Assembly: GCF_020740795.1 (NCBI RefSeq)
Contig: NC_067312.1
Coordinates: 9,504,748 to 9,568,747 of the forward strand
Direction of reading: 5' to 3'
Length of the DNA: 64,000 nucleotides
Source: Apus apus
Taxonomy: Eukaryota > Chordata > Aves > Apodiformes > Apodidae
A program made the translations under genes and the position numbers. Shown here in pieces: positions 1 through 13,960 of this stretch (its first letter is position 1; each line of letters opens with the position of its first letter). The notes beneath the pieces are model-generated. The model was not told the origin of the DNA. It saw only the letters and a program-made list of their open reading frames with translations, and ran no database searches.

Positions 1-546
1 TTCCTCAGAGATGACTCGAAAAAGATATCACTGCTGAGGCTTAACTGACTATTACTTTATTTAGAGATTTCAAACCATGGTGATTTTCTGGTATACCAAG
101 TACTTGTCCTAATTTCCATTCTGGATGGAGTTCCTGTAGGAGCTTATGTCCACCCAAACGAGTTTGGAGCTGAGGTGCTAGTACTGAGGGTGAAGGCAGC
201 ATCACCTGCAGATGCTTGCTCCAGTTCAGTCACTGGGTTGCCAGGTAAAGGGACTCATGGAGTGGGTGAGGAGACACTGTAATGTCAAGCATAACAAGTG
301 GGAAATCACCAGGATGTTCAGATTTTGGAGAGTGGCAAGAGGCAAAGCCCCACTGCCACAGCAGGAGGGACAGCCAGAGGTTGTCTGAGTAGGTAAAGAC
401 AGGGACTCCACAATGTTTGGCATAAGAACTTCCGGCCATAAGAAGCTCTCTCTCAAGCTATGGATGTTCAGCTATTAAATTGTTGCAGTCTAAGGAAAAT
501 GGCTTGAGCTCTTATCTCAACCATAGGTCCTTTTCTTACTTATTTC
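1..546. other. KIF24 intron, no exon recognised
   Basis: AT-rich single-copy-looking DNA left of the CR1 at 547. None of the expected next KIF24 motor sequence is present in any frame, so the next exon is outside the window. Confidence 0.7.
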
Positions 547-832
547 ACAGAATTACAGAATTATTGAGGCTGGAAAAGACCTCTGAGATCATCAAATCCA
601 ACCTATTACCTAACACCACCACATTGGCTAGACCATGGCTCTAAGTGCCATATCCAGTCTTTCCTTTAAAGATCTCCAGGGATGGTTGACTCCACCACTT
701 CCCTGGGCAGTCCATTCCAATGTCTGATCACCCTTTCCATGAGGAAGTGCTTCCTGATATCCAACCTAAACCTCCCCTGGAGCAGCTTCAGGACATGTCC
801 TCTCATCCTGTCATTAGTTTCCCCCCCCCCCC
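547..832 (-). mobile_element. CR1 LINE 3' fragment
   Basis: It begins with the reverse complement of the CR1 terminus (ACAGAATTACAGAATTATTGAGG) and continues through the 3' UTR and the C-terminal ORF2 tail (reads NLTLNT-type remnants no longer). It ends at a C12 run. It lies in KIF24 intron sequence. Confidence 0.85.
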
Positions 833-1058
833 AAAAGGCAGTAAAAACCAGCAGTCCTACCAATGTCACAGTATTTAGTGTCAGATTCTGCCTTCCTCTA
901 TAAGTAGCTCCTAGGAACAACCCTAAATAAATACATACAATTTACTAGAAATGGTAATATGTTGAATGTAACTGCATGAAACAGTGACTGATTTATATCC
1001 AGGAACCAACAGATTAATAACCATAGATTTATAGTAAAACATATTTTTATTTAAATAC

Positions 1059-1274
1059 CTCTTCCTTCCATTTAGCAGGTCATAAAGCTGTCCACAGTAG
1101 ATCTCATAAAAGCTGATCAAAACAAGGAGATCTTTTCTTGACTGTGATGTTTCCAGGTGTCTAAAGATGTCCTTGGCAGCCAAGGCGTAGAGTCCTGGGT
1201 TCCGGTGAGTACCCAGCATAGTGTAAGTCTTGCCAGCTCCAGTCTGCCCATATGCAAAGCAGGTTGCATTGCCT
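1059..1274 (-). CDS. KIF24: KIF24 coding exon with motor P-loop
   Basis: The exon follows an acceptor ending in TTCACAG and stops at a GTATTT donor (216 nt, entry and exit phase 2). It encodes [20 protein letters not shown] and continues to DLLNGRKR. The Walker A motif GQTGAGKT is intact, and the segment [16 protein letters not shown] is the conserved kinesin beta-strand and loop that follows it. Confidence 0.95.
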
Positions 1275-4200
1275 CTGTGAAGATAACCTGTATTTTTAGT
1301 GTCACACACGATTTATTCACATCTATTTAAAATATTCTGCAACGTCAGTATCAATCTATAGCAAACTCTTAGCCATGAGGTTTGGTTTGCCATCCTATCA
1401 GGGAAACAGCAAAACACTTAACAGTAGTTCCCAAGCATGTCCTATGGAGAACTGGCATGTGACAGGGTGCTGGCTCTCTTCCTTTCTTCCAGGTGCCAAA
1501 AATCCATTTAAGGGAACCAAGAATTCATCATTATTCTTCCAGCTGTTTAGTTACTGCAGATGTATCATGGGATTATGAATGGGAATCCTACTGACTATGA
1601 ATCACAGAGAAAACTGACTGTGACATGAGACACAAAACATTCACAACTCAAGCTCTGTATAAACACACGTTGTACTTGATGAAAATTAACACCCCAGCAG
1701 TATAATTTACTGAGCAAGGTTACTTTGTCTCAGGCTGCAATCCTGCACACAGTCCATCTAAAGAGCTGCTGTTGCCTGGGGGAAGGTCTTGCTCTTCCTT
1801 TCCTCTGCTTCCAGCTGTGTGACCTGCCCACCAACCCACCCCCACCTCTGCTGGCTCTGATGTTTGACTTTACGGCACGGAAAAGCTTTCCACTTTTTTT
1901 GCCAGCTAATTTTCTGCTGTTTCAGTGAATTAGAGTACCTCACAGAGGATCACAAAATATGTCCAAATTGGCTTCATGTAACCTATGAAAATGTGTCTTG
2001 TGAGTGGCAAGGAAGAAGACCATCCCCGTTCAGTGGCAGAGTGGTGTGCAGTTCACTTACTCCAGCTACTGAAAGCACAGCCTTGGCTTATTCCAGGCTG
2101 TTCCATCTTATAATGCTGGAACATGCAATGGCAATGCACATAAAATGCCAAGGAGGTCTCAGAGTATAGCTCCACGGCCCTTCAAGCCCATCTAGGTTGA
2201 TGTTACTGTGTGCTTACATCTTCCCAATCCTTGCTCTTTGTTTAGTGAATCCACAAGCATAATGTCAGAGATTCAGGAAACCGAATCAACCAAAAAACTA
2301 CTACAGAACAAATTATTTATTCCCCTCTATCTTAAAAACCAATACTTCTTAACTGGCTCAGTATCTCCTGGACACAGAAATACAAATAAAAACCTAGGGC
2401 TGTGGTAAGCATACTGAAAAATGTCTTGCCAGCAAGATTAGCTCACTATGGTGTCAGATAAGAGCAATGCCAGTGAAGGGGATGCAGCAGGAGGGACAGA
2501 AAAGTTAGGGAAAGCTGAGAAAAAAAACAGTGGCATCTCCTCTGGTGGTATTACTGGATTAGCTGTAATGTGAATTGTGCCTTTAGTGATTATTACACAG
2601 AAAGCTTGTAAGTCTCATTCTCTCGAGAGCATGATACTCTCTGTCTCTGCTGGTAATATTTCAGTAAGAGAATGTTCCATTTTGTTAATTTTCAGAATGG
2701 ATATGTAATCCTTTCCTTCAAAGGCTCAAAAATATAATTTTGAGCTTTCACTTTACATGAAAATAAATGAACTAATGTAAAGCCTCCATCAATTTGCCAT
2801 TAACCAGGAACTATGTAATTATGATTAAACCTCTAAGCAAATATAAATAATTAAAATAAATCACATTCTATTGTCCTGTGATCTGTACAAATACATGCAA
2901 AAATATCCCCCAGCACTCTCATGAAAGATGTCATATTATTCCTTACAGATGAGTGTGCTATACCACACAGAAACCTTTAAAGTGGTGAGTAGACTTCAGA
3001 AATCCTGTCACATGTTATTTCATTCTAGGCTGGCCATGGTGTCCATTGTACCTGAGGTCCCACTTTCACTTCTTCTGTGATTTAGATTTATCACCAAACA
3101 TGAAGAAAGTTTTCCCTGATTTATTTTCTTAGAATCGCAATCCAAGACATTCTAAAAGAGGGAAGGTATGTGGCAAAGGTGAAATGAAGGTATTTTTTTT
3201 AAAAGATGGAAAGCGTAAAGGAATATTAAAGCAGCATATTAAATTGGAAAACAACAAAGCAAAAAATAACAAATGTAAGCACTGATGCCCTACCCGTTAA
3301 AAATATGCTGAATGAGAGGATGAGCTGTCTTCATATACACATCCTGATTGGTACATGACTCCCCAAAGACTTCATCAAAATAAAACACATGCTGAAAAAT
3401 AAATATGATCTTTACATGACAGTGAAAAGTTTCAGTGACTTCATATGGCTTTGGATCAGGTACAAAGTGATCTAGCACATTTAACATGCAGGATGCAAAT
3501 GCAGGAACACCTCATTACAAGTAATCAAGGGACTGAAGGTAGTAAAAAGAAAAAAAAGAGGGAAGCAACTGCTCGATATTTCATCATTCTGAAGCAGAAC
3601 ATGCCACAGCCTTCTGACAATTAAAAAACCTAAAAACGCTCATAAAGAAAACCCTCTTCTATTCCTGAAATTAATTACCCTACAGATTTACAGTAAGACT
3701 GTAGCAATAAAAAGAACTCAAAATCAACTCTTGACTCTCTCACAAGCAGTCCTCAGTTGTGATTAATTTTTTTGCAGCCTTAAAATTTTTTTGTGCCACA
3801 GAAGACAAAAGCTCTTCTGAAGCAAAGCTGGATTGTAGTATCCCAGAAGGTGGCAAGAACACCCAGAACTTCCCACACTCCAGATCTGACCAAGAGCAGC
3901 AGGATCTCTGCAGCATGTAAACATAGTTCATGATGGGTTCCATCTTGGTTAAGAATAACGTTTGTAGGGACAGTCACAACAATCATATTTTCAAAAGACT
4001 GGTGTCTAACACTGCACTCTAATAACACACCACAGTGCAAATTAAGGTGATAGATCCCTAGGACTGAGAATAATTTCAGTGATGCACAAACCAACCACAC
4101 TTGGAAATTTCTCAGGAAATTAAGCCAAGGGGTCTCAGCAGCCTCACTCAGCTCAGAAGGCAGATGTGTTCTGTGCTGGGCCTGCAGTTTGGGTCCCCAG

Positions 4201-7200
4201 CCATGGAGCTGGAGTACACCCCACAACCTCCCATTTGCTCTGTACCCCTTGCTGTCCCTTCCATAGGAACCAGAGATGGAGACATGGTGAGCAGCCAGAT
4301 TCGGAAGCAGAGAAGTTCTCCTGGGTCCTATAGAAAAGACACAGCCTTTGCCATGGCATACTTTTTTTTGGATTATATTGATTGATACAAAGATTTAATT
4401 TGTCTGTACAATGTACCAAAATTAATTAGCAGTAATTTCAGCACCGAGACACTAAGGTGATAAGAGCTGCATAAATGCCAAATACAGGTAGTCAGATGGA
4501 GGGAGTAGGGTGGAGTTGCTGCAGGTGTCACACCATAAAAAGTGGTCCATGAACTCAGCTCGAGAGCTGCAAACTGAATTCTTACTGGATGCTCTGAAGA
4601 GTTGTTCCTAGGACCCAGACTGTAAAAATAACACCCAGTAGAGGGAGAATGGCTTGCTGCTCTCTAGAAATCAGTTCTGTTCCTGGTGCTGCCAGTCAAA
4701 ACTGAGAATTTGAACTATGACTGCACAAGGAGTTCAGGATTAAGAAACAAAGACCAAAAGGGAACTTAATTTTCAAAAGCATTTGAGAACAAAGGGAGGG
4801 AGGGAATGAGGGTGTATGTGATTCACTGGAACAGACCTACAAAACTTAAGTAGTGAAAAGGGATCTCCTCATTGAAGTACCCTATAAAGCTATCAGGAGA
4901 CTGCAGCAGGCAATTCTCCTGCAGCCATGGCATACAGCAGAGGCTTCTATTTTGTCAGGTGCAAAGAAAGCTGCAAGAGACATGCTTTTGAGGCTTAAAA
5001 CTCTGGGCTCAGGTTTTCTGCCAGAGGCTGGCATAAGCCAGTGTAATTTCAAATATAATTATGCTGAGCTCACAGAAAAGTCCACCACCTCTTTCAATGC
5101 AAGAAGGAGACAGCCCTTTCCTTATGGAAACTCCAAGTACAACTTGCTTTATCCCACCACGTGAATGACTGACCCATAAACACAACATTCAAGTGGAGCA
5201 CATTACCTGTAAAATATATTGGGTAAGATCAACTGCCTCCTTCTTTTCATGGAGAAGCAGGGTTTCTTTGTCTTTCACTGTGATGATATTAACCTCTCCA
5301 CGTCGCTCCTCTCTTGGGCCTAGAGGACGTTTTCGGACACACACCCTGATTTTTTCACTCTCTGTCCACGGAGACTCTTGCTCGGAAGTACTGGATCTAC
5401 AACAGTCGTGTAGGGTTACATTTCAAAAATCAGGTTACTACAGAATCTAGACTATGCATAAATCTGTTAGTTTTATCAGATAAACACTTCTGTCTTTGAT
5501 GGCTTACAAAAAGACCCCACCAAAACATATCTCATTGTTACACAGTGAAGTTTCTGATGCTTTTCCTTAATAAGACTAATGCCTTTTGTGCACTTTTGTT
5601 AGAAGAATAGCTGTGTTTATACAGCTACATTCCTGAACTTGTTGCTGAACTGGCATATTTTCATTTGTCCACAAACATGTGATTGAAGCTGGCGTCATAT
5701 GCAATGAAATTTAATCTTGCTGAAATTATTCAGCCATGATTAGTCATTTAATTGTGTACAGATAAAAGTATGAAGAGATCTTGAAAAGAAGAAGGTATAA
5801 TATTTAGTTGCTTTTCTTCTTACACTATCATTCTTCCTATTATAGGCAGTTAAACAGGTTACCAGTAAATTACTCAAACTGGGAAACAAGACAGTATCAC
5901 CATGTTCCTATTCAGCTCAAAGAAAATTTCAAATATTGATCTTATAATTGTGTCCCCTTTGGTCTTTTATAATAAAGAATTATGCTATTTCAGACCACAG
6001 GCAAAGCTGTGTTCTTCTGTTTTGGCAAGTCTACTGTAGTTCCCTTCCAGACACCTCAGAAACATGAGGTCATTTCATGTTTCATTAATCAACATGCTGT
6101 TACACTGTGTGATGCATCATACAGAACATGCTTGAATTCAACCAAAATGTGTACATTCCATCTTTCCATTTTTCAAGCTGTCTTCTGCCAAATAAGTGAT
6201 GTTTTTCAGCCTGAATTTGAATTTCAATTTGTGAGAAAAAAAAAATTTTAATTGAAGATCAACTTGTGCAGAGTAAGTGTTTCTGCCATGCTGTCCAAAT
6301 ACCCTTCCAAAATCTCTTAATGTAGTGACTGAAAATTAACATATACTAGTTATCTAGTAAATTAAAAGGAAACCTACAAGTTAATGAATATCTCACTATT
6401 ACCACAAGCTTGTATCAACATTGCTATTGTGCTGTGTGATGCCCCAGAAGCATATGACATACAGATATGAATCTCAAGACATGGTCTTTGAAGACCACAC
6501 ACAAATAATCTTTACTTGTGAATGGAGTCCCCTTAAATTTAGTCCAGCTTTCTCATACAGACCAGGATCAGGCCCTGTGTTTAGATGGAAAATTCTGTCC
6601 CCTGAAAAGAAAGGCAATGATACTTGAAATAAGATGCTTCAGAAGCTAGTGAGAGCCTACGGATGCCACTAGGCACCAAATGTTGTCCAGCCAACAATCA
6701 GAGACTCTGAAATTTAATTCTCATGTCAGAGGCTGAATTTGGTGACCTAAAAAAAGAGCCTGTTGTGCTCTGAGAGCTTGAAGGAGGAAGGACTGATTTC
6801 AAGATCTGAAGAATGGAAAAACTGAAGACTTGGAGGCTCCGTTTAGGTGATAAAAGGCGTATTTTTTTTGTCGTACAGAGGCACATTTAATTAATACATT
6901 TTGTATGGGAACAGAATGCATTTTAACTCTAAATGCTGAATCTGAAGGTTTATTTTCTATTAATTTTCTTAAATAGAAATTGCATTTTATAACAATTATT
7001 ATCTTTTTATTACTAGAAAAAAACAAAAATCTTGACACAGATCATTAGACACCTGCTTAAACAATAGGTCAGACAACTCACTACTGCCTGTCTGCTTCTC
7101 ACAAAAATGAGCTATTTGCTATGGGCTAGTGCAAAATATATTTAAGCATATTAAAAGAACTCTTCATCTTCCTGCCACCTGAAGTTGTGCCAGTGTTTTC

Positions 7201-9275
7201 CAATGTTTCTCACAGACAAGACTAGATGAGACTTCACAGTGGCCAAATCTTAAGGTGACAAGAGAATGGATGGGTTCAGTGAAGGCATTAGGCACTTGCA
7301 AAACAGGAATCACAAACCCAAGTGCCAGTAGACTGGCCCAATCCTGGAATGCACAACATGTATTCTGTGGTCAAAACAGGAGAAAGAGAAACCCAGACAT
7401 GTCAAGGAGGAGGATGCAGGCAGCCCACAAGATGAACCATAAGGCCAGGCACAAAAGAATGTGCTTAGGAAAAAAAAGAAAACAAGGAAAGAAAATTAGA
7501 ATAATGGAGAACATGGCCCCATTGCAGGATTAAAAAACCTGAACTCATCTAGCTAAGCCTCTAGGTTATATTTTATCATTTGTTAATTTATCATTTATTA
7601 TAATCCTGCCCTTTTAGTTACATCTTGTTGAAAAGACAGAGAATGCACTAAGGTGCCAATGTATGTAGGAGGCTAGGGCACTTCTCTGAAAGGTGGGAAT
7701 TTTTTTTTTTTCCCAGGAAAGGGAGTTACAAACCTGTGTCTTACATTTCACACATAAGTGCTTAACTACTGTATCACCATAGTCCTTTTCCAGAGTGGCA
7801 ACAGCAACCATTCCGCAGGGCACATGCACACTCAATAGGAGTTGCCACTGCATGCTCCAGCTCCATGGATCCTCCCACACACCAAATCTCACAGCAGCCT
7901 TTCCAGAACAAGCCCCAGCCTCATTCAGGTCCTTCTTCACTGCATTTTAAAACAAAACTGCCACGATTGCATTGCAATGAGATAGATGTTGGCAGTATGT
8001 GTGAGAGGGGTATGTGCTTTTGTTGCTGCATCAGGGAAAAATATTCTGTGCTTTAAAAATGTTGCCAGGGTAGGTTTACCAGCTGTTCAAGATAGCCCAC
8101 TGCTACCAAACACTGGAAAAAACCATAGAAGTTATAGATCATTTGCTTGGGGAACAGCTGCAAGCATCCTTCTTACCACCACGTCTATATCCCACACCAA
8201 GTGTATTAATTCTGTTTCTTTTTAAAAGTCCAGTTTGGAAATTTCTTTAAAAAAAATAAAAAATACAGCCATCACAGCATGTATCCTTTTTACTGGGCGA
8301 ACCTTGACTGACCTACCAACATATTTTGGAAAAATAATATTTTGCGAGATAGTCTTTTGGAAAGAAAAAGAAAGATTGGCCACAACACTAAGAAAACAAA
8401 GCCTTAAATCCTGAAAGACAATGAAGACTATTCTTAGACAACCTTGGTGAGTAGCAGCTGGTGAAATTCAGCCGATTCCCTCTACCAGAATTGGAGAGTT
8501 TCAAGTGCTTATTAATATCTCTCTTCTCAGTAAGATTTTGCATTGCTCTGTAGTATTAGGATTGCATATTTGGGGGTGATAAAGAGAGATTCTCCTCCAC
8601 AATGAAGAGAGAATTAATTATTACTAACTTCAAATACAGCAAAATAAAGGCAATTGATTTTTACCTGATACAGGAATGAGGTAGTCCATAATTATACCCT
8701 GAAATATGAGTTATTCTTTGTATGATAGGAGCTTCAGAATCCCCCAGGAGAGAAGCAACGTCATCAGAAACTGCTGGACTGCTCACATCATTTTTTGTGC
8801 ATATTCCAGGAGTATTTAGGTCTCTTCTATTTAGTTTGCTCAGCTCTGAATCATGTGGTTGAATTTGTCCCAACATTTCCCCTACACCGTTCTTCTCATT
8901 GGCACCGAAATTAGATGAACTATATGATTCAGATTTAGAGTCTTTAACTGTTTCATCATTTTCTGCAAAGAAGGACTCAAAATGCAGCTGTCTACGGGGA
9001 CCTGGTCTGGTCACTTGAGGATGAATGAAAAGGCCACTTGGTTGAAAATCTTGCTTTTTTATGTCTGCAATGTCTTCCTGTTGCATAATTTTGATTATTT
9101 TAATGAGCCGAAAGAGTCGTTTGCGGTCATTCGTGTCATGGACCCCCAGTTTGGTATAATCTTTCATGGACACTTTGGCAAGCTCATCAATCTTCTGAAG
9201 ACCAAAGGCAGCAAAATGGGGATAGTATTTTTCAAGTTCTGCCTCGCAAAGGCATTCATAGAGACATGATGCCAT
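1059..9275 (-). CDS. KIF24: KIF24, kinesin family member 24, 5' (N-terminal) part of the gene
   Basis: Four spliced coding exons on the minus strand give about 371 N-terminal residues that match vertebrate KIF24 throughout. The protein starts [18 protein letters not shown] (a SAM domain, roughly residues 1-64), continues through a poorly conserved linker, and enters the kinesin motor with [23 protein letters not shown] and the nucleotide-binding P-loop [11 protein letters not shown]24 is known as a centriolar kinesin that depolymerises microtubules and works with CP110 to restrain cilium assembly. Exon phases agree at every junction. The remaining motor and the C-terminal half lie beyond the left edge; bases 1-1058 carry no further exon that I can recognise. 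The gene is head-to-head with NUDT2, as in human. No frameshift or stop was seen in the exons. Confidence 0.95.
3294..3391 (-). CDS. KIF24: KIF24 coding exon, early motor domain
   Basis: This 98-nt exon lies between a TTTTTCAG acceptor and a GTAGGG donor. It encodes [20 protein letters not shown] and ends in HIFNG, with the last codon completed by the next exon. It is almost identical to the human KIF24 motor segment as I recall it. Confidence 0.95.
5207..5396 (-). CDS. KIF24: KIF24 coding exon, start of kinesin motor
   Basis: The 190-nt exon completes the split Arg codon of the upstream exon and ends at CAG before GTAATG. It encodes a Ser/Glu-rich linker, then [19 protein letters not shown] and DLTQYILQ. 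The [11 protein letters not shown] stretch is the first beta-strand of the motor domain. Confidence 0.95.
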
Positions 9276-9289
9276 CTTCAAACTAAAGT
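8665..9289 (-). CDS. KIF24: KIF24 first coding exon (SAM domain and linker)
   Basis: The acceptor is TTTCTTGTAG with exon start at 9289. The first ATG is at 9275, giving [20 protein letters not shown], which matches the known KIF24 N-terminus and so fixes the start. The exon ends in [12 protein letters not shown] plus a split codon before GTAAAA. The SAM part ([20 protein letters not shown]) is highly conserved; the middle of the exon is Ser/Asp/Glu-rich and diverged. Confidence 0.95.
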
Positions 9290-11835
9290 CTACAAGAAAT
9301 AAAACAAAATAAATATTAGAATCTCAAGACATATCCCATCTAACAAAGTCAGTAATGAAGAAACTAGGTTTTCTGATGCCATCACCTGCAGTTAGGCTAG
9401 AAGCTTGTTTAACTTCAAGTTTACAATACACTTGACTGCCAAACACTGCAGAACATAGCAATAACAACAATAAACTAAGTGTGAAACAAACATTTAATCT
9501 ATGAAACTATATTTAAAAACTAGAGACAACACAAAATAACGTGTAAGAAATGCACAACACTGTTACTTACTGCTGCAGAGTCCCTACATGCCTGATGTCT
9601 ACTTGATAAATGCCACAGCTACTGAAACCCTGTTCTCAAGCTACAGAATGTAAAATGCCTAATTTTAGACACTCAGTTTAGTATCAGGGCATGTGGTCTA
9701 CTGTGGTTCAGCTATCCCTCACTAACTAACCAAAGGAGAAGAAATTGCATTTGTCCTCAACTTAAGCTGAATATTTAAGACCGTTCATCCTAGAGATGAA
9801 CTCCAGCAAAGCTGCAGTTTTGTTGAATAACTTCCCTTTGTATGTCATGAATCCTGTCAGTATTTCTAAGCGTCCTTCTCAGAATAACTAAAACATTCTG
9901 CAAAATCTGAAACACAGAATTTCTCTAATCTGTCTATGCTACTGGAACACCACACTTGCATTCTTGGGAAACCCAGAAAAGCAACATGCATCACTGAAAG
10001 GTATGCCCCAAAAGCCTCAACTTCTTCATGCAGGGCTCCCTAGCAATGCACTGTGCAGCTGTCTGTATTCACATGGATTGATATCTGCAGATATTTTTAC
10101 TTGTTCCATAAAACTGAAAATGATAGCACTTCAAGTGTCTTTTGCCCACTGCCTTCTTATGTCTTTGTTTAGTCTAGGACATGACCAAATGCAGCTTCTA
10201 CTCTTTCTTGAAGGTTACAGTAACATTCAGCAAAACCAAGTTATTTTAAGGTTTTACGCCAAAATTCAGGCTAAGTTCTTTGCCAGAATTTTCAAGCATC
10301 TCTAAAATAACTTCATATAAGAAGAGAAGGTCACTCCCAAATTTTATCCCATATAATTAAATTAACACATTATGTTGAAGTAACAATGACAAAACAATAA
10401 AGATTATATTAAAGTCTTGATTGTTTAAGATATTACAGAGGTCAAAAGTAACTTCAGGAACTTCAGGACTTTGTTAAGACAGAGTTATGTTTTTTAAAAA
10501 ATGCCTATCCTACATAAGGTAGCTTAAAATATAAAACCAGTACAGGTCCTGAGCAACTGTCTGTAAGCACTGCCATGGGAAACTTCTTTTGTTTGATGAT
10601 AGGAGCAGCTACAACACAAAGCCAAGACACCAGACTCAAAGTACTGAGAGTCTGTTAGAGAAGAAAACAATCCAGCGAAATTATTTTGTCTACTCTTACT
10701 CTGTATTCTAGATTACACCTACCTCTTTATACATGCTTAAGTTAAATACTAGAATGGCCAAAGACCAGTGTAAGAACTTACTCACTGTTAACCCCTGTTT
10801 GAATTATAACATTGAACACAAGAGGGGACAAAAAGGGGAAAAAAAATGCAGGCAATTCCCAAAACAAGAGCAGCAAACAAGGGGAGAGAACTAAGAATTT
10901 TTAAGTCAAGGTTCTAATTAAAAATGGAACAAAATATATTCAAATTGTCAGAAATTGCTGTACAGACAGGTTTCCATGATCTGGAGTAACAAGGGACAAG
11001 GATTCTCAAAATACAGAAAAACAAAGTAATATAGGTTCTGCAGAACACACAAGAGGATTGGTGCTGATACATGTAAGCAGCTCTGCATGGCTTATGGGAT
11101 AAGGCTCTGTGACATGTGGAAGCAACTTAAATGGCTTCTTAATGAGAGATGGTCTGGGAAGTAACAGAACTGCTTCTGCTTCCCCAGATATAATAAATCT
11201 TACTGGATCTACATGGTTTCAGGAGATAACTCCGGTGTCTCTTCCTCCATGGAACAGTAATTTCACAACCTAGGAAAATCTAACATTGACTAATAAAGGA
11301 GTAACAAATGAATGAACCATGGAAAAAAAAAAAATAAGCAGTCATCATGGTGATGGGTTCTAGCACTGCTGATAACTTTAGAACTCAAGACCAGAAAACT
11401 TACTAAAATATTTGGTCTGGTTCATACATGAGAGAATTCAGGCGAAACTGCAGCTGTCAGTGAAACCCCCTCTGGCCTTTTAACCGGCAATGCTCGGGAA
11501 GAAAGGAATGCCTTTCTCCTCATTAAAAGAGTACTTCATTTCATCCAACACTGCAGAGTTCACTGTGTCTGAAGGCACTGTCTCTATAACAGACACATAA
11601 TTCTTCAAAATAAATCGGCTTTGTAAAGATAACAACTCCTCCAATAAGAGGAGTACTGGTAGGTTTTCAAGAATCCTAATTTGTTAATGATGACGCCATC
11701 TTCTGGCAAAAAAAGACAAGTTTTACTTTTTTTTTTTTTCCACAATAAATAATAGCCAGCATTCCCACAGTTATTGTCAAGATCCAAGTTTGCTTGTTCA
11801 CCTGAGAGAGCATTGTGTGTTGGGGCAGAAAAACG

Positions 11836-12965
11836 AATCATAGAATCATAGAACTATTCAGGTTGGAAAAGCCCCTTGGGATCACCGAGTCCAACCATCA
11901 TCTCTACAAAGTTCTCCCCTAAACCACATCCACCAACACCACATCCAAGCGACCCTTAAACACATCCAGGGATGGTGACTCAACCACCTCCCCTGGGCAG
12001 ACTATTCCAGTGTGTAACCACTCTCTCTGTGAACATTTTTTCCCTAATGTCCAGTCTAAACCTCTCCTGTTGCAGCTTGAAGCCATTCCCTCTGGTGCTG
12101 TAGCTAATGACCTGTGAAAAGAGACCAGCACCAACCTCTCTACAGTGACTTTTCAGGCAGTTGTAGAGACTGATGAGGTCTCCCTTCAGCCTCCTCTTCC
12201 TCAGACTAAACATTCCCAGCTCCTTCAAGTGTTCTTCACAAGATTTATTCTCTAGGCCCTTCACCAGCTTCGTTGCCCTCCTCTGTACTCGCCTCCAGCA
12301 CCTCGATATCTCTCTTGAATTGAGGGGCCCAAAACTGGACACAATTCCAGGTGTGGCCTCACCAGTGCTGAGTACAGGGGGACAATCACCTCTCTACTTC
12401 TGCTGGTCACACTATTCCTGATACAAGCCAGGATGCCATTGGCTTTCTTGGCCACCTGGGCACACTGCTGGCTCATATTCAGCCACTTGTCAATTAGAAC
12501 CCCCTGGTCCTTTTCTGCCAGACACTTTCCAGCCACACTTCCCCAAGCCTGGAGTCTTGCCTGGGGTTGTTGTGGCCCAAGTGCAGGACCCAGCACTTGG
12601 CCTTGTTGAAGCCCAGACCATTAACATGAGCACAATGATCCAATCTATCCAAGTCTCTCTGTAGAGCCTCCCTATCCTCACGCAGATCAACACTCCTGCC
12701 TAGCTTGGTGTCATCTGCAAACTCACTGATGATGCACTCTATGTCCTTATCAAGATCATCAATAAAGACGTTAAACAGAAATGGTCCCAACACTGAGCCC
12801 TGAGGAACACCACTTGTGACTGGCCCCAGCTGGATTTGACTCCACTGACCACCACTCTTTGGGCCCAAATGTCCAGCAATTGCATGATCCAACAGCTCGT
12901 GTGCTCATGCAGGCCATGAGCAGCCAGGTTTTTCATGAGAGTTCTATGGGGACTCCTTCCTCTTT
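11836..12965 (-). mobile_element. CR1 LINE, 5'-truncated, about 1.1 kb with reverse-transcriptase remnants
   Basis: The 3' terminus (tandem AATCATAG units) is at 11836. Minus-strand reading frames show [14 protein letters not shown] and FADDTKLG, the palm motifs of CR1 reverse transcriptase, followed by [12 protein letters not shown]-type C-terminal sequence. Frames are broken. It lies in KIF24 intron 1. Confidence 0.92.
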
Positions 12966-13398
12966 CATATCAAAGCCCAGGTCTTATTACCTGCAAAGCT
13001 GTGGGTAGTTTCACTGAAAAAGATTGAGACAAAAGCCTAAGACTTCTTAAAATAATTGTATACAATATATTTTGAGAAAGAAGTGAGTCAGATTGAGAGT
13101 ATAATTCTCCATGAGCACTGAGTTACAAAGTCAGATAGTTTCAGGCCTGTGAAAAACTTCACTTAATCTCTGTTACAACATCACTTGTAATTCTTCTGCT
13201 GTTCTGTGGTTGCTCTTCTCATTTTAGCTATCAGAAAGACTCAGCTTCACTTCAAAATTTTCACTATCCACTCACACAAGGAACCTGCTTTGCTATTGAC
13301 AAAAAAATGCTGAAGCTGCTCAGTGGAACAGTGAAATCAACAAAGTCCAGAGCATCTTTACTAACACACAGGCAAGAAGAGAGGGAGAAACAGCTACT

Positions 13399-13960
13399 CA
13401 TAGGATCACAGAATAATTTGGGTTGGAAAGGACATTAAATATCATCTAGTTCCACCCCCTCCTGCATGGGCAGGGACACCTCACACTAGACCAGGTTGCT
13501 CTGAGCCCTATCCAGCCTGGCCTGGGCAACCTGTGCCAGTGTCTCATCACCCACAGAGAAAAGAATTTCTTCCTAATGCCTAATCTAAATCTCCACACTT
13601 CCAGGTTTAATCCATTCCTGCTCACCCTATCACTCCCTGCCCTTGTAAAAAGCCCCTCCCCAGCTTTCCTGCAGCCCCTTCAGGCACTGGAAGGTGCTAT
13701 GAGGTCTCCCTGGAGCCTTCTCTTCTCCAGGCTGAACAGCCCCAAGTCTCTCAGCCTGTTCCCATAGCAGAGCTGCTCCAGCCCTCTCATCATCTTCGTG
13801 GCCCTTCTCTGGACTTGATCCAGAAGCTCCATGTACTCCTTCTGTTGGGGGCTCCAGAACTGGACACAGCACTGCAGAGGGTGTCTCACAAGAGCAGAGC
13901 AAAGGGGAAGAATCCCCTCCCTCAACCTTCCCTTAATGGTGGCACACCTCACTGCTGGAG
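13399..13960 (-). mobile_element. CR1 LINE 3' fragment
   Basis: It starts with GGATCACAGAATAATTTGGG and runs through the 3' UTR to the end of ORF2 (minus frames with [18 protein letters not shown]). It is 5'-truncated and lies in KIF24 intron 1. Confidence 0.9.

Noticed and set aside
12494-12892. Reverse-transcriptase-like frame ([13 protein letters not shown])
   Set aside because: Not a host gene: it is part of a 5'-truncated CR1 with flanking CR1 sequence on both sides.
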